Assembly (NCBI GenBank): GCA_963556145.1
Contig: OY744468.1
Coordinates: 3,720,001 to 3,784,000 of the forward strand
DNA: 64,000 nt
Direction: 5' to 3'
Origin: Hygrocybe punicea
Lineage: Eukaryota; Basidiomycota; Agaricomycetes; Agaricales; Hygrophoraceae
The position numbers and the translations under genes are program-made. Shown here one piece after another: positions 44,329 to 54,644 of the stretch (position 1 is its first letter; every line of letters starts with the position of its first letter). The notes beneath the pieces were generated by a model, which worked only from the letters and a program-made list of their open reading frames with translations, made no database searches and was not told the origin of the DNA.

Positions 44329-45035
44329 GACCAGAGTGGGTTTTGATATGTGTGCAAGTTTTGCACCTCATAACTTTCTTGCAATGTAGCAATACAATCA
44401 ACATTGTCTACAACATCCTTGAGTGACGCTCAATCATCTCATTCACAAGGTGGCGGTGAAGAGGGGAGCAGGAATTCCATGTTGGCCTGTAGTCCCACTT
44501 TGCCAAGAATCAATAAGGACCAGCTACCATATTCAGAATCATCAACTTGGGGGTCCAATGCATGACCATCTACAGGGTCTACTCAAAACTGTCTCTACAC
44601 AAGCCAGCTTCCAAAGTATATCACTTCCCAAGTAAATGCATTATCCGCTAATGGTACTTCGTTGTCACTGATTTAATTCAAGACATTTAAGCACATCTCT
44701 CTTCACAATTTCTTCATTATCATCCCACATCCAAAGGATAATGATGAATCAAACAGAGCACTCATCAGGTCGGCTAATGTCTGTTTCATTCCTATTACTG
44801 TGGCTAATGCTTTACAGATATGAATACAACTCCTTAACAGAAATCCTGCATGTCATAATGCACCCCTTGGAGACACATGAAAGCCCTTCATGATGGATGC
44901 ACTATGTGTTTGAGTTTGGGCTTACAGGACAAACCGAGAGCTTGGACTTTTGTGAAGGCTGGGTTGTCGGCACGAATTTGCACTTCCTTATCACTAATCC
45001 AAACAGCAGTCGACCCAGTGTCAAGGTACTATGCC
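44329..45035. other. Intergenic, weak gene remnant
   Basis: Outside W copy A. A short protein-like frame around 44420-44560 (SHSQGGGEEGSRNSMLACSP, then a TGA) may be a decayed exon. Otherwise I see nothing. It could be the sequence into which W copy A originally inserted. Confidence 0.3.
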
Positions 45036-45775
45036 GAGCCCTTTCAGCGCATCTTTTCCATGAAACGTGGGTCAGCTGACATGGACAATTCCCACTTGAA
45101 GTGGGCCAGCCAACCTCGGCTGATGTAGTAGTTGTGCCTGGCACATCACGTGACCTCTTCCTTAGTCAGTAGCAGTTCCTGATGTGGTAGTCAGTTGATC
45201 TTGTCCTATCTATCCCATCCACCTCAGCCATTCCATGCGATTCTGTCCCCGATCCCAAGAGGTCCCTCGGGACCACTCCACCGACTAATATCTTTTCCCA
45301 AGGCAGATGGCTTGGCCGAGGCATACAGCTCGCCAGCCCAAGTGGGTTGGCCAACCAGGGGATATTTCCCCCAACCCAGTGGGGGTTTCAGCTTGCCATC
45401 AGACATGGGTTGGCCAACCATCTGCCATATATTGGCTGCCCATCAGGCATGGGTTGGCCGACTGTCTGCCATATATTGGCTGCCCATCAGGCATGGGTGG
45501 CCAACTGTCTGCCATATATTGGCTGCCCATCAGACATGGGTTGGCCGACAGTCTGCCATATATTGGCTGCCCATCAGATGTGGGTTGGCCAACCAGTGGG
45601 GATATCTCAGCTGGCTATTAGCACTGGATATATTGGCTGTGTGGGTTGGCCAACCCACTGCCATATTTTGGCTGGCCATCAGACCTGGGTCAGTCAACCC
45701 ACTGGATATATTCACTAGTTATAGAGCGTGGGTCAGCTGAGCAGCAGGGCCATATGGCTGATCATCAAGGCTGGG
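45036..45775 (+). repeat. Solitary giant-element end with 44-bp array 3
   Basis: Begins GAGCCCTTTCAGCGCATCTT and TTCCATGAAACGTGGGTCAG, like the leader of the giant element. It is interrupted by ~150 bp of unrelated sequence (about 45127-45278), then resumes at GACTAATATCTTTTCC and GGCTTGGCCGAGG. The array (about 45395-45720, 7-8 units) has a 44-bp period but a distinct unit (TCTGCCATATATTGGCTGCC). No matching inverted end was found to the right, so it is a lone end or a truncated relative. Confidence 0.7.
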
Positions 45776-46045
45776 TTGGCCCTGTTGGCTAACAACTATT
45801 CACCATGCAGCAAATTTCTGTGTCTTACATTACTTCATTCTAGGAACTGCCTTGGTCTAGTGTGAATCACTTTTCACATTTTAGTTAGCTAGTAGATCAA
45901 CAGAGAGACTGATCTTGTTTGCTCACTATGGCCCAATTCCATGACCATCAAATAAGTCATAAGTAGCTGGTTCAATCCAGTAATATTCCTCTCATGGAGT
46001 TCAATATTCTAGTTTAGACAAGATATATCAATAGTGAATGGCACG

Positions 46046-46069
46046 GGTAACCCTCAGTAAAAACGAGAA
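46046..46069 (+). repeat. Element Y left terminal inverted repeat
   Basis: 24 bp starting GGTAACCCTCAG and ending AACGAGAA. Partner at 61198-61221. Confidence 0.5.
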
Positions 46070-46199
46070 TTCCAATATAGTCACATGCTAGTTACGTGTT
46101 AGTCTTGTCGATGTCCCTCTCTAGTCAAGTTTTTCGACGGACGTACCTTTTTTTGACTAGTCGTCACATTCTGGTACCCTTAGTCTACGCTCAGTCATG

Positions 46200-46830
46200 T
46201 CCTTGCTGGTGTTTGGGGTGACGAGGTGAGTCTCAGACTTGTAACTTTTTCATTGTTTGCTAGTTTGCTCCTGGCGCTCTTTATATGTCGGACAATCTGG
46301 AAGGTCTCATCTTCTCAGTCAGACAGAATGCCGACGAGGTTCACATCCAGCTGCACAGGCAAACCTCAGGCATCCTCACCATCCCACTAACGCCTTACTG
46401 AGATGTACTGGTGCGTCGTTTTCCCTAATTCTTTTGGCATATTCCTAATAGTCGATTCAGTGGGTCAAGATCTATCTCACGGACGACGCTGAAAGCTTTT
46501 CCTCACCGGAAGGAGATGAAGACAATGAGAACCTGGGCACGATGCTGCCGCCTGACTCAGACACCACCTCAGAAACCTGGGTCGAATGATCGGATTTCAC
46601 AGTGCCGTTGAGTTGGTGGGATTTCGGATCGAATCCAGCATCTGATCCACCGGCGTTATCAAGTGAGGCCAAAATGGGGGAAATGGGGGAAATGGATGGA
46701 GAAGAACCCGAGCCGGGCACTGTCAGCAACAAGGCAGCCGAGTCCAATGACAAGGCCTCTCTCCCCATCAGAGAGATTGCCACGCTGGATCTCTCAAGCC
46801 GAAGGAACCCTCCATGCAGTTGCTGCTGTG
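46200..46830 (+). pseudogene. Gene fragment within element Y, function unknown
   Basis: Exon-like pieces: MSDNLEGLIFSVRQNADEVH (46285-46400), then WVKIYLTDDAESFSSPEGDE (46460-46588) ending in a TGA, after which the same style continues (VPLSWWDFGSNPASDPPALS). Composition is acidic and Ser/Pro-rich. I recognise no family. The interruption by a stop points to decay, or to a missed intron. Confidence 0.35.
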
Positions 46831-47053
46831 TTCAGTACGTATTACAATCTATTCGCTATTGTGCAAAATGTCTAACAGTTTCGAAGACCATACAATATTC
46901 TAGATCGTGATATTCGACAGGCAAAAAAAATAGAAAGACGACAGGACAGATAAGGGTTCATGGTGTGCCCCACTGAGGGAAATGACTGGATCTGTAATTC
47001 TTCTGTACATATCATGGTGCTCTTGATTTTTTGGGGGGAAATATACTTGGATT

Positions 47054-47784
47054 TATTGCTGTTTGCATATACATTGGCACGACACAAATTTCCAAATTAG
47101 TATATGCAAAGTGGCTATAATGGACTTTTGAATTTTATCTCAACAAAGAATGATCAGATGGCTTCACATTGTATGGGGAAGTTGATCAGAAAATTATTCT
47201 CTAGATGCCTGTAAAAAAATTAAAAGGATTGGTCCAAGAAATGACCTGTTAAGATTATACACTGAATTTTATGTCTTTTGAATTCTTTAGCAATTCTGAG
47301 TGCAACTCCACAGTTAATTGTTGCTTGAGTGATCTTGGTATACTATTTCTGATGTGCCAGTGGTATTTGGATGTCATAAATGTCCTCCCATGAACTGCCT
47401 TTACAAGATACTTATATCATATGCTGGCTAAATTATCAAAACATATAGTATGAAGACAGTTGTAATACAAAAACATTGCTGGCACATTAGAAATAATATA
47501 CCAAGGTCACTCAAACAATAATTGACTGTGCAGTTGCACTCAGAATTGCTAAAGAATTCAAAAGACATAAAATTCAGTATATGATCTTAACATGTCATTT
47601 CTTGGACCAATCCTTTCAATTTTTTTACAGGCATCTAGAAAATAATTTCTGATCAACTTCCCCATATGATGTGAAGCCATCTGATCATTCTTTGTTGAGA
47701 TAAAATTCAAAAGTTCATTATAGCCACTTTGCATATACTAATTTGGAAATTTGTGCTGTGCCAACATATATGCAAACAGCAATA
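47054..47784. repeat. Foldback element with ~310-bp inverted arms
   Basis: The sequence 47054-47361 is repeated inverted at 47476-47784 with few differences. Ends read TATTGCTGTTTGCATATA. The centre of ~115 bp is unpaired. It has no coding content, so it is a MITE or foldback element moved by another transposase, or a product of inverted duplication. Confidence 0.75.
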
Positions 47785-48901
47785 ATTGCTCTATTTGCAT
47801 GGCAAACTTGGTTGGCAATATAGAAGGCTTATTCTATTTGGCACCCCGGGGAGCCACTTAGTCATCCAGGCACAATCGGAGATTGGGGGCGCTTTCGATG
47901 TCATGGTGCCCCCACCGATTTCAATCTCATATCATATCTGGAATCTTATCACATGCAGCTGTACAAAAGGCTAGGCACGATTGGGTTAACCCACAGTTTT
48001 GCCTAAATGTCCCGGTACGGGGTAGCACATCAACGACAATGACGTCAACATGGTGGTCACCAAGGGGCTGGCTTGGCAACAGTGCTGGTGATGATGTATG
48101 GCTGCGAGGATATGAAACCAGGACAGTGACAGTGGCGACCCAGAAGCTGGCAACCGCTCCCAGTTCAGCCCATCAATTCTCACCTTGGCTTGTCCCTAAA
48201 ACCCCTCAGCTTTCTGATTCTGCAGCAAACCAACACCCACTTGCCATCCTGGGCCCACAAAGACTTTTTCAAGTAAAGACTTTATAAACTGGATCGTCCA
48301 AGTCATTGGACCTGGACTTCCGCTGACTCCACAACTCACAATGAACCTTTTATGCATATCCCACACTGCCCAGAAAAACTCTCTCTCTTCTGAATCCCTG
48401 CTCTCTAGTTCACCCCTCCTCAAACCAGAAAATCTCTTTATTTTCACTCTGTCCATGATCATTTGAAACTGATACAATTGCCTCATTAATAACTCTCCTC
48501 TCAATTATCTCTGCTCCCTCTCCCCAGCTCAATTTACTCTCTTCTGGTATATGCATGCATTCTCCCACTCTCTTGCCCATAGGTCCCCCCCATGCCACTC
48601 GCACCAGGGTCCGCTGGCAACCCTATAGTGCTCTGCCTGCTTCTCTCCCCTCTCGCTTGCCTCCCATGTCTTACTTGAATACCCCAGCATCTTCTGCCTC
48701 CTGAGCCCTCCTCTTCACCCCTCTCTACCACAAACGCTATTCAAAATTGAGCATGGGCGAAATTGTCTGGTCTTCCTCTCCGCGAAATTGGACAATGCGA
48801 GCAGGCCCTGGGCAATGCTCTCGAGTGGTGGCTTTGGGTTGGAAAAACACCACTACCATCACCAGCAGCCTCCACATCAGCACCAAACGTCGTCATTTTA
48901 T
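47785..48901. other. Unassigned sequence before copia
   Basis: Holds short protein-like frames (GSHLVIQAQSEIGGAFDVMV at about 47840; a 134-codon frame 47883-48287) and C/T-rich stretches at 48380-48740. No consistent gene structure or known motif. It may include remains of element Y's gene. Confidence 0.3.
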
Positions 48902-49125
48902 TGAAATGAACTGGTAGGAGGTCACTGTGAATACTGATATATTGTGTGATACAAAACTACACTACTTACCTGGTAGGAGGTCACTGTGAATACTGAGGAT
49001 ACACAGTGATCTCCCCACCAGGTTTGACCGCTTTGGGACAAATAGGTACAAACAATCAGCCACAATCTTCGAAATCTACTAAGTCCATACTCTCTTGTGG
49101 TAGAGTGGCTCATCACAACCTAACA
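48902..49125 (-). repeat. Copia 3' LTR (224 bp)
   Basis: Minus strand begins TGTTAGGTTGTGATGAGCC and ends in TTTCA. It includes an internal ~28-bp direct repeat (around GGTAGGAGGTCACTGTGAAT, at 48914 and 48972). Confidence 0.9.
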
Positions 49126-49146
49126 CTCCCTCTTGATGAGGCAACT

Positions 49147-50718
49147 CTACAATTTTCTCAATCCCAACATTTCCACCATAGCAATCACCTTAGGCCGGCC
49201 AAGAGCTTTAGTCAAGATGTCTGCAGGCATATCATCTGTCCTGACATGCATCACATTAATGTTGCCCTTCTCCACTTCATCACGCAACCAGTAGAACCGC
49301 AGATCTAAGTGTTTCATGCGTCCATGATGTTCAGGATTCTTGGCAACAGATAGCACAGATTGGTTGTCAATGAGAAGTGGTGAGGAGGTGGTGATGGTGT
49401 ATCCCAGTTCAGTGAACAGATTCCACAACCAAAGGATTTCCTGGCCAGCAGAGGTTGATGCAACATACTCTGCTTCTGTGGTTGACAGCGCAACAATCCC
49501 TTGAAGCTTGCTTGACCAGCTGATTGCACCAGTGCCCATCTTCACCACATAACCACTTGTGGATCGTCCATTGTCAGGATTGCCACCATGGTCTGCATCG
49601 GTGTAAGTGGTGAACAATTGAGTGGATGTGGGATCAGGTGCATAGGTAAGCTTGAGGTTAAGAGTGCCTTTGAGGTAGCTGAAGAGATGTTTCACTGCTT
49701 TCCAGTGGGTCATTCCAGGATTCTTGTTGAACCGGGCAAGTACACCAACAGCATAGGCAATGTCAGGACAAGTAGCAGTGGCAAGATACATCAATGCACC
49801 AACTGCTTGGAGGTATGGAACAGCATGCATCTCCTCAATGTCTTTGGAGGATGTAGGAGACATGTCATTGCTTAGTTTCAAGCCAGGATCCATGGGAGTG
49901 CTGAGTGAGTTGCAATCAGAGAGTCCAAAGCGTTCCAGCAGAGTGAGAATGTACTGGCGCTGAGAAAGTGACAGGGTGCACTTGGATCTGTCTCTGATGA
50001 TTTCAACACCCAACAGCCATGACGTGGGTCCCAGTTCTCTGAGCTTGAAGTGCAACTTGAGTTCTGCAATGACCTGGTTGATTTTCTCCTTGGACTTGCA
50101 GGCAATGGTCATGTCATCAATAAAGACTGGAATGATGATGCGCATGTCCTCCTTGCCATAAATCCAGATGCTGTGTTCACAAACAATCCTCCTGAAGCCT
50201 ATTGACTCCAAGACAGCATTGAGCTTCTTGTGCCAGCACCTTCCAGCCTGTTTGAGCCCATAGAGTGACTTCTGCAAATGCCAGACCCAATCATTGCCCT
50301 TCTCAACAAATCCCTCTGGCTGGCACATGTAGACTTCTTCTTCAAGGGTTCCATTGAGAAATGCAGATGAAATGTCTACACTCTCCAAATGGAGATCCTC
50401 AAGTGCAGCCAATGCCAGGATGGTGTGTAAAGCAGCCCATTTTGGAGTAGGAGCAAATGTTTCAGTGAAATCAAAGCCTGGGCGTTGCAAATATCCTTGG
50501 GCTACCAATCTCCCTTTGCGACGCTCAATAGATCTATTAGCATTCTTTTTGACTTTGAACACCCAGCGGCTGCCAATAGCTTTGCAGCCAGGTGGAAGCT
50601 GAACCAGATCAAAGGTGCCATTCTCAATCAAGGCCTGAATCTCATCTAGAGCAGCTTTGTGCCAGAGTTTCCTCTCCTCTTCTGGGCGAGACATTGCTTC
50701 AGCATAGGAGTTTGGCTC
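49147..50718 (-). CDS. Copia reverse transcriptase and RNase H
   Basis: Begins near EAMSRPEEERKLWHKAALDE. Motifs in order: GCKAIGSRWVFKVKKN, GYLQRPGFDFTETFAPTPKW, DISSAFLNGTLEEEVYM, KSLYGLKQAGRCWHKKL, FIDDMTIACKS (the copia RT centre has YVDD; here FIDD), GVEIIRDR, and RNase H with DADHGGNPDNGRSTSGYVV and STTEAEYVASTSAGQEILWL. The C-terminal end has the usual DILTKALGRPK. Open over its whole length but cut off from gag-integrase by the TGA and frame break just upstream. Confidence 0.9.
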   Translation of the reverse strand, partial: EPNSYAEAMSRPEEERKLWHKAALDEIQALIENGTFDLVQLPPGCKAIGSRWVFKVKKNANRSIERRKGRLVAQGYLQRPGFDFTETFAPTPKWAALHTILALAALEDLHLESVDISSAFLNGTLEEEVYMCQPEGFVEKGNDWVWHLQKSLYGLKQAGRCWHKKLNAVLESIGFRRIVCEHSIWIYGKEDMRIIIPVFIDDMTIACKSKEKINQVIAELKLHFKLRELGPTSWLLGVEIIRDRSKCTLSLSQRQYILTLLERFGLSDCNSLSTPMDPGLKLSNDMSPTSSKDIEEMHAVPYLQAVGALMYLATATCPDIAYAVGVLARFNKNPGMTHWKAVKHLFSYLKGTLNLKLTYAPDPTSTQLFTTYTDADHGGNPDNGRSTSGYVVKMGTGAISWSSKLQGIVALSTTEAEYVASTSAGQEILWLWNLFTELGYTITTSSPLLIDNQSVLSVAKNPEHHGRMKHLDLRFYWLRDEVEKGNINVMHVRTDDMPADILTKALGRPKVIAMVEMLGLRKL

Positions 50719-50789
50719 TCAGTCATGATTGACTGTTTTGCATGCCCACTCAGAGGTATTGAATGCGTATTCAACTGCTTGATCCCAAG

Positions 50790-53573
50790 TCAAGTAGGCA
50801 TGATGTTGGCCTTCTGTGACAAAAGCCAGACCTGCTCTGACAGCATCAGCATATTCCAGTTCATCATCACTGTCATCTTTGGGCAGGAGATCGAGTTCAT
50901 CCCACTGCTTGAGTCATGTACAGATGTAGTTGATGGAGTTGAAGTTGAGACTGGAGCTGGAGCTGGATTTACAGGAGGCAGAAGCAAGGGATCAGGAGTG
51001 GGTGTAGCTGCAGATGGGGGAGGAGTTTCGGGTGGGGGCACAGGCTGAGTGAAGTACTTTTTCTCTAGCATGGATTTATTGAGGGAGCCTTGAGGACAAC
51101 TGGACCTGGGGGGATTCATGCGTTTGGGAGGTGGAAGAACAGGTGCTGGATTGCAAACAGGACCTACTGGAGGAGCAGCAGGAAGTGGAACACCAAAAGC
51201 AGGATGATTTTCATCAGCAGGAGCAGGTGCTTCATCACCATTGTCATCATCTCCCTCTGGATGGAGCACCACTCCAGGATGTTTAGGAGGAGCCTCCACA
51301 ACAGGTGGCTCAGAGACAAGGTTAATGGCAGTGGGAGAGTTCCCAGGGAAACACCGCTCATCAAATACTGCATGACTACTGATTCTAATCCGCTTTTCTA
51401 CTGGGTCCCAGAATTTCCATGCTTTGACACCTTCTGGATAGCCAACAAAGATACACTTCTTTGAGTGTGGTTGCAGTGCTTTCCTCTTTTCCTTGCGAAT
51501 CAGCACATAGGCTAAGCAACCAAACACTCGAAAGTAAGAAATGTCAGGCCGTTTACGTTTCCAGACATAGTAGGGTGTCTCTCCATCCAATGCAGAAGTA
51601 GGCGTCCTATTGCTGGTGTGCACAAATGCTGCCACAGCTAGCTTCCAGAAGGAGGGAGGGAGTTTTGCCTGAACCAGGAGTGCAGTAGCTCCACCAGCTA
51701 CATCACGATTGGCACGCTCTGCAACTCCATTCTGATGGGGTTCATTGGGTTCAGTGTGTTGGCATTTGATTCCCTCACTGGCACAGAAGTCAACATATTC
51801 ATGGCCAATGTATTCACCTCCTTTGTCATCCCTGGTAGACCAGATTTTTCTGCCAGTCTGGTTCTCTGCATCTGCCTTGAACAGCTTGAATGAAGCCAAT
51901 GCATCACTCTTTTGCTTGAGGAAAGCAACAGTTTTCCAGCGTGACTTGTCATCAATGAACAGTTCCCAATAGCAATAACCCTCTGCTGTTTGCACAGGCA
52001 GTGGGCCCTTCAGATCCATGTGAATGAGATCAAGAATCTGAGTGCGACGAGTGGCTGTTTTGGGAATGTCATGACAGTGTTGCTTTCCAAAGATGCATGG
52101 TTCACAGATGGGATCAGGAGTAGACTGAGACTTGATCACCATCCCTGTGATGAGCTTGTTCTTGCGCATGAGTTCCACATCAGCAAAGTTGAGATGGGAA
52201 CAACGACAGTGCCAGAGAGTGAGATCCAGGGGACAACTGCTAACCGCATGAGCAGACTGAGGCTGGGGCACAATGACTTTGCCATCCAAGTACCCGATGT
52301 TGTGAATGTCAACAGTGGCAGTAAAACGAAATTGGCTCTGCTGATGGAACAGAACCCTGTCATCCTCAATAGCTATTTTGAAGCCTTTCTGACGTGTGAG
52401 GTGAAACAGAGAGAGTAGATTACTGCCAAGATCAGGTACATGAAGGACGTCATGGAATACAACAGGATACAGGGGTATACTCCTAGCGACTGGTTGAAAC
52501 TCAACAGATCCCATCCCAGCCAAGTAGATGATTGAATCATTGGCAAGGCGAATTGGGACAATGTGAGGGGAATAGGAGCGAAACCAGTGTCGGTGGGGTG
52601 TCATATGTAATGTGGCACTTGTATCCGGGTTCCAGTCAGTGCATACTCGAGATTGCAGCCAATTGCTGCGGTGAGAAGGAGGAAGATAACTTGCATTGCC
52701 TGCAAACTCAACAACAGCAATATTGCTGGCTTGCACAGGAGCACTCTCAGGAATGTCTTGGGAGGCCTCCTTTGCATTTTGTTTGCGCTTCCAAGCCCAT
52801 TGGTTTCCCTGACCCTGCTTGTTGCCACCCTGCTTTTTGGCCTCAGCTGAGGCTTTCTGCTTCAATAAGCAGTCCCTCTCAACATGGCCCTCTTTTCCAC
52901 AAAAATAGCAGGTGACTTTTGAAGTGAATGAAGCAAGGTGGGATGAAGTACCAAGGGTGCGCGCAAGACGTTGGCTTTCTTCATTTTGGAATGCAGATTT
53001 GAGTTTGTCGAGGTCAAGAGTGTCGAGGAGGAGTAGAGATGATGCAAAGTTATTGAATTCGGAGGGGAGAGCGAGGATGAGACTCATGGAAAGGAGTTCT
53101 TTGTCGAGGTCATCAAGGGTGAATCCAGGTGGACACAGGGCTTGAATGTCCTGCATGGCCTTGTCAGCACGAGCCATGAGCTCAGTGAGCGTCTCATTGT
53201 CATCTTTGCGAGTGCTGAACAGGATTTTGTAGGCGTTGAAACGAGCGCCTGGCCGTTTTTGGAGGTGGACTGCCTCCAAGGTCTTCCACATCGCAACAGG
53301 ATTCCCCTTTGAGACTTTCACGTGCACTTTCTGGTTGTTCTCCAGTGCGAGCCAAATCTCCCCACTAGCCTTTGCAGCTTTCCTCTTCCACTCAGCAAGC
53401 TCTTTCTTCTCAGCAGCGGTAGGATGCGCAGCATCAGCTGGCACGGGCTGGGGCGTAGAACCATCAACGTATTCCCAAAGCTCCTTGGTGGCTAAATAAG
53501 CCTCCATGTTGTCAGACCACTGACCCCAATTGGAGCTGGAGAGAGCAGGGAATGTACGTTTAGTGTCAGACAT
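50790..53573 (-). CDS. Copia Gag-protease-integrase
   Basis: 927 residues from ATG 53573 (MSDTKRTFPALSSSNWGQWS). The Gag part is followed by zinc knuckle CYFCGKEGHVERDC (about 52900). The protease region has NPDTSATLHMTPHRHW, where families usually have D[ST]G; here DTSAT, so activity is doubtful. GAG-pre-integrase has LTLWHCRCSHLNFADVEL and CEPCIFGKQHCHD. The integrase core has IHMDLKGPLP, DDKGGEYIG and EPNEPHQNGVAERANRDVAG. Then FRVFGCLAYV and KKCIFVGYPEG. Near 50915 the frame slips: the proper continuation (DELDLLPKDDSDDELEYADA) runs in another frame up to a TGA at 50721-50719. Confidence 0.85.
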   Translation of the reverse strand: MSDTKRTFPALSSSNWGQWSDNMEAYLATKELWEYVDGSTPQPVPADAAHPTAAEKKELAEWKRKAAKASGEIWLALENNQKVHVKVSKGNPVAMWKTLEAVHLQKRPGARFNAYKILFSTRKDDNETLTELMARADKAMQDIQALCPPGFTLDDLDKELLSMSLILALPSEFNNFASSLLLLDTLDLDKLKSAFQNEESQRLARTLGTSSHLASFTSKVTCYFCGKEGHVERDCLLKQKASAEAKKQGGNKQGQGNQWAWKRKQNAKEASQDIPESAPVQASNIAVVEFAGNASYLPPSHRSNWLQSRVCTDWNPDTSATLHMTPHRHWFRSYSPHIVPIRLANDSIIYLAGMGSVEFQPVARSIPLYPVVFHDVLHVPDLGSNLLSLFHLTRQKGFKIAIEDDRVLFHQQSQFRFTATVDIHNIGYLDGKVIVPQPQSAHAVSSCPLDLTLWHCRCSHLNFADVELMRKNKLITGMVIKSQSTPDPICEPCIFGKQHCHDIPKTATRRTQILDLIHMDLKGPLPVQTAEGYCYWELFIDDKSRWKTVAFLKQKSDALASFKLFKADAENQTGRKIWSTRDDKGGEYIGHEYVDFCASEGIKCQHTEPNEPHQNGVAERANRDVAGGATALLVQAKLPPSFWKLAVAAFVHTSNRTPTSALDGETPYYVWKRKRPDISYFRVFGCLAYVLIRKEKRKALQPHSKKCIFVGYPEGVKAWKFWDPVEKRIRISSHAVFDERCFPGNSPTAINLVSEPPVVEAPPKHPGVVLHPEGDDDNGDEAPAPADENHPAFGVPLPAAPPVGPVCNPAPVLPPPKRMNPPRSSCPQGSLNKSMLEKKYFTQPVPPPETPPPSAATPTPDPLLLPPVNPAPAPVSTSTPSTTSVHDSSSGMNSISCPKMTVMMNWNMLMLSEQVWLLSQKANIMPT

Positions 53574-54311
53574 GATGGTGCTCAATATACGACTCTACTT
53601 AGATGTGGGGGGCATGATAGGAAGTGAAGCTGGAAACAGTCTCCTTAAAGCAGAGAAATTACCAGTCTGTTCTCAATCAGACGAAATCGGCTCAGGACAG
53701 CAGTAGTTGAAAATGGAGAGTCTTCAGAGCAAAATCTGAAGGGGAGGCAACTGAATACCCGCCAGCCCAATCTCCCTACGTGCTGTATCACAATGAGAGG
53801 TGCAGTAGCAACTGGGGTAACACTCCAGAGGAGGCCCAGGGAAGTAGCACTTCACTATGACTTGGCCTTGTTTTAGTCCTTTCTCAACAGACCAATAACC
53901 ACTCCCAACAGGTAGAACTGTCAGACAAGATGGATGCACACCCCACACACCTATTTGAGATGAAATCAAGCCTAACCCAAGCCCAAAAAGCAGCCTACAA
54001 TGACCTCACACAACCACAGTAGCCCAAAACCCAAATAGACTCAGAAACAGCAATAAACTGTTCTGAAGTTACTAACACAGGCTAAGTAAATCGACTCCGG
54101 ACGACGAAGCGCTAAGACGAGGACGTTGTACTGTTGCTAGGGCAAAGTATATGTGCCGAAGCGAGCGCTGACAACGATTCAAGTTGGTCCGATGAGTAGT
54201 TGTCGAAAACAGGGGTCGATCTCGGGAACGGCGAGGTTTTAGCGTACGATAGTTGTTCCCAATCGATTCGGCGTAGTAACAAACGGTTTGGGCGAAGGAG
54301 GGGTGGTTATT
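53574..54311 (-). other. Copia leader and untranslated region
   Basis: About 740 bp between primer site and gag start. It holds a short open frame (53724-53969) without known motifs. The part nearest the LTR (54060-54300) is richer in CpG than its surroundings. Confidence 0.5.
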
Positions 54312-54343
54312 CGTTAAGCTAGAGCGCAGGGCTCATAACCTAT
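54312..54343 (-). other. Copia primer-binding site resembling half of tRNA-Met
   Basis: The plus-strand sequence beside the 5' LTR (TAGAGCGCAGGGCTCATAAC) looks like the D-arm to anticodon-loop part of a methionine tRNA, with CAT in the anticodon position. Its 3' end lies ~3 bp from the LTR. Drosophila copia primes with a 5' half of initiator tRNA-Met, so the arrangement is plausible. The 3' half of the tRNA is absent, so it is not a tRNA gene. Confidence 0.5.
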
Positions 54344-54567
54344 TGAAATAAACTGGTAGGAGGTCACTGTGAATACTGATATATTGTGTGATACAAAACT
54401 ACACTACTTACCTGGTAGGAGGTCACTGTGAATACTGAGGATACACAGTGATCTCCCCACCAGGTTTGACCGTTTTGGGACAAATAGGTACAAACAATCA
54501 GCCACAATCTTCGAAATCTACTAAGTCCATACTCTCTTGTGGTAGAGTGGCTCATCACAACCTAACA
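54344..54567 (-). repeat. Copia 5' LTR (224 bp)
   Basis: Matches 48902-49125 except for two transitions. Same internal ~28-bp direct repeat. It is followed on the plus strand by CATATGGAC. Confidence 0.9.
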
Positions 54568-54644
54568 CATATGGACTGTCGTCAGATGTCACAGTGATGG
54601 CGATCTGATGGCGGTTTCCAAATTGATGAAGAGACTACAGATGG

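Larger units (their letters stand above)
48902..54567 (-). mobile_element. Ty1/copia retrotransposon, 5.67 kb, pol defective
   Basis: Two 224-bp LTRs (48902-49125 and 54344-54567) flank an internal region in copia order: gag, protease, integrase, then RT and RNase H. The LTRs differ at two positions (about 99%), so the insertion is fairly recent. No 5-bp target duplication was found (TTTAT against CATAT), so one side may be rearranged. The polypurine tract AAGAGGGAG lies next to the 3' LTR (about 49126-49136). The primer site looks like a half-tRNA match (see separate entry). Coding capacity is lost through one frame break and one nonsense codon. Confidence 0.92.

Noticed and set aside
54312..54343. 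Possible tRNA-Met gene
   Set aside because: Only the 5' half is recognisable and it abuts a copia LTR, where a primer site is expected.
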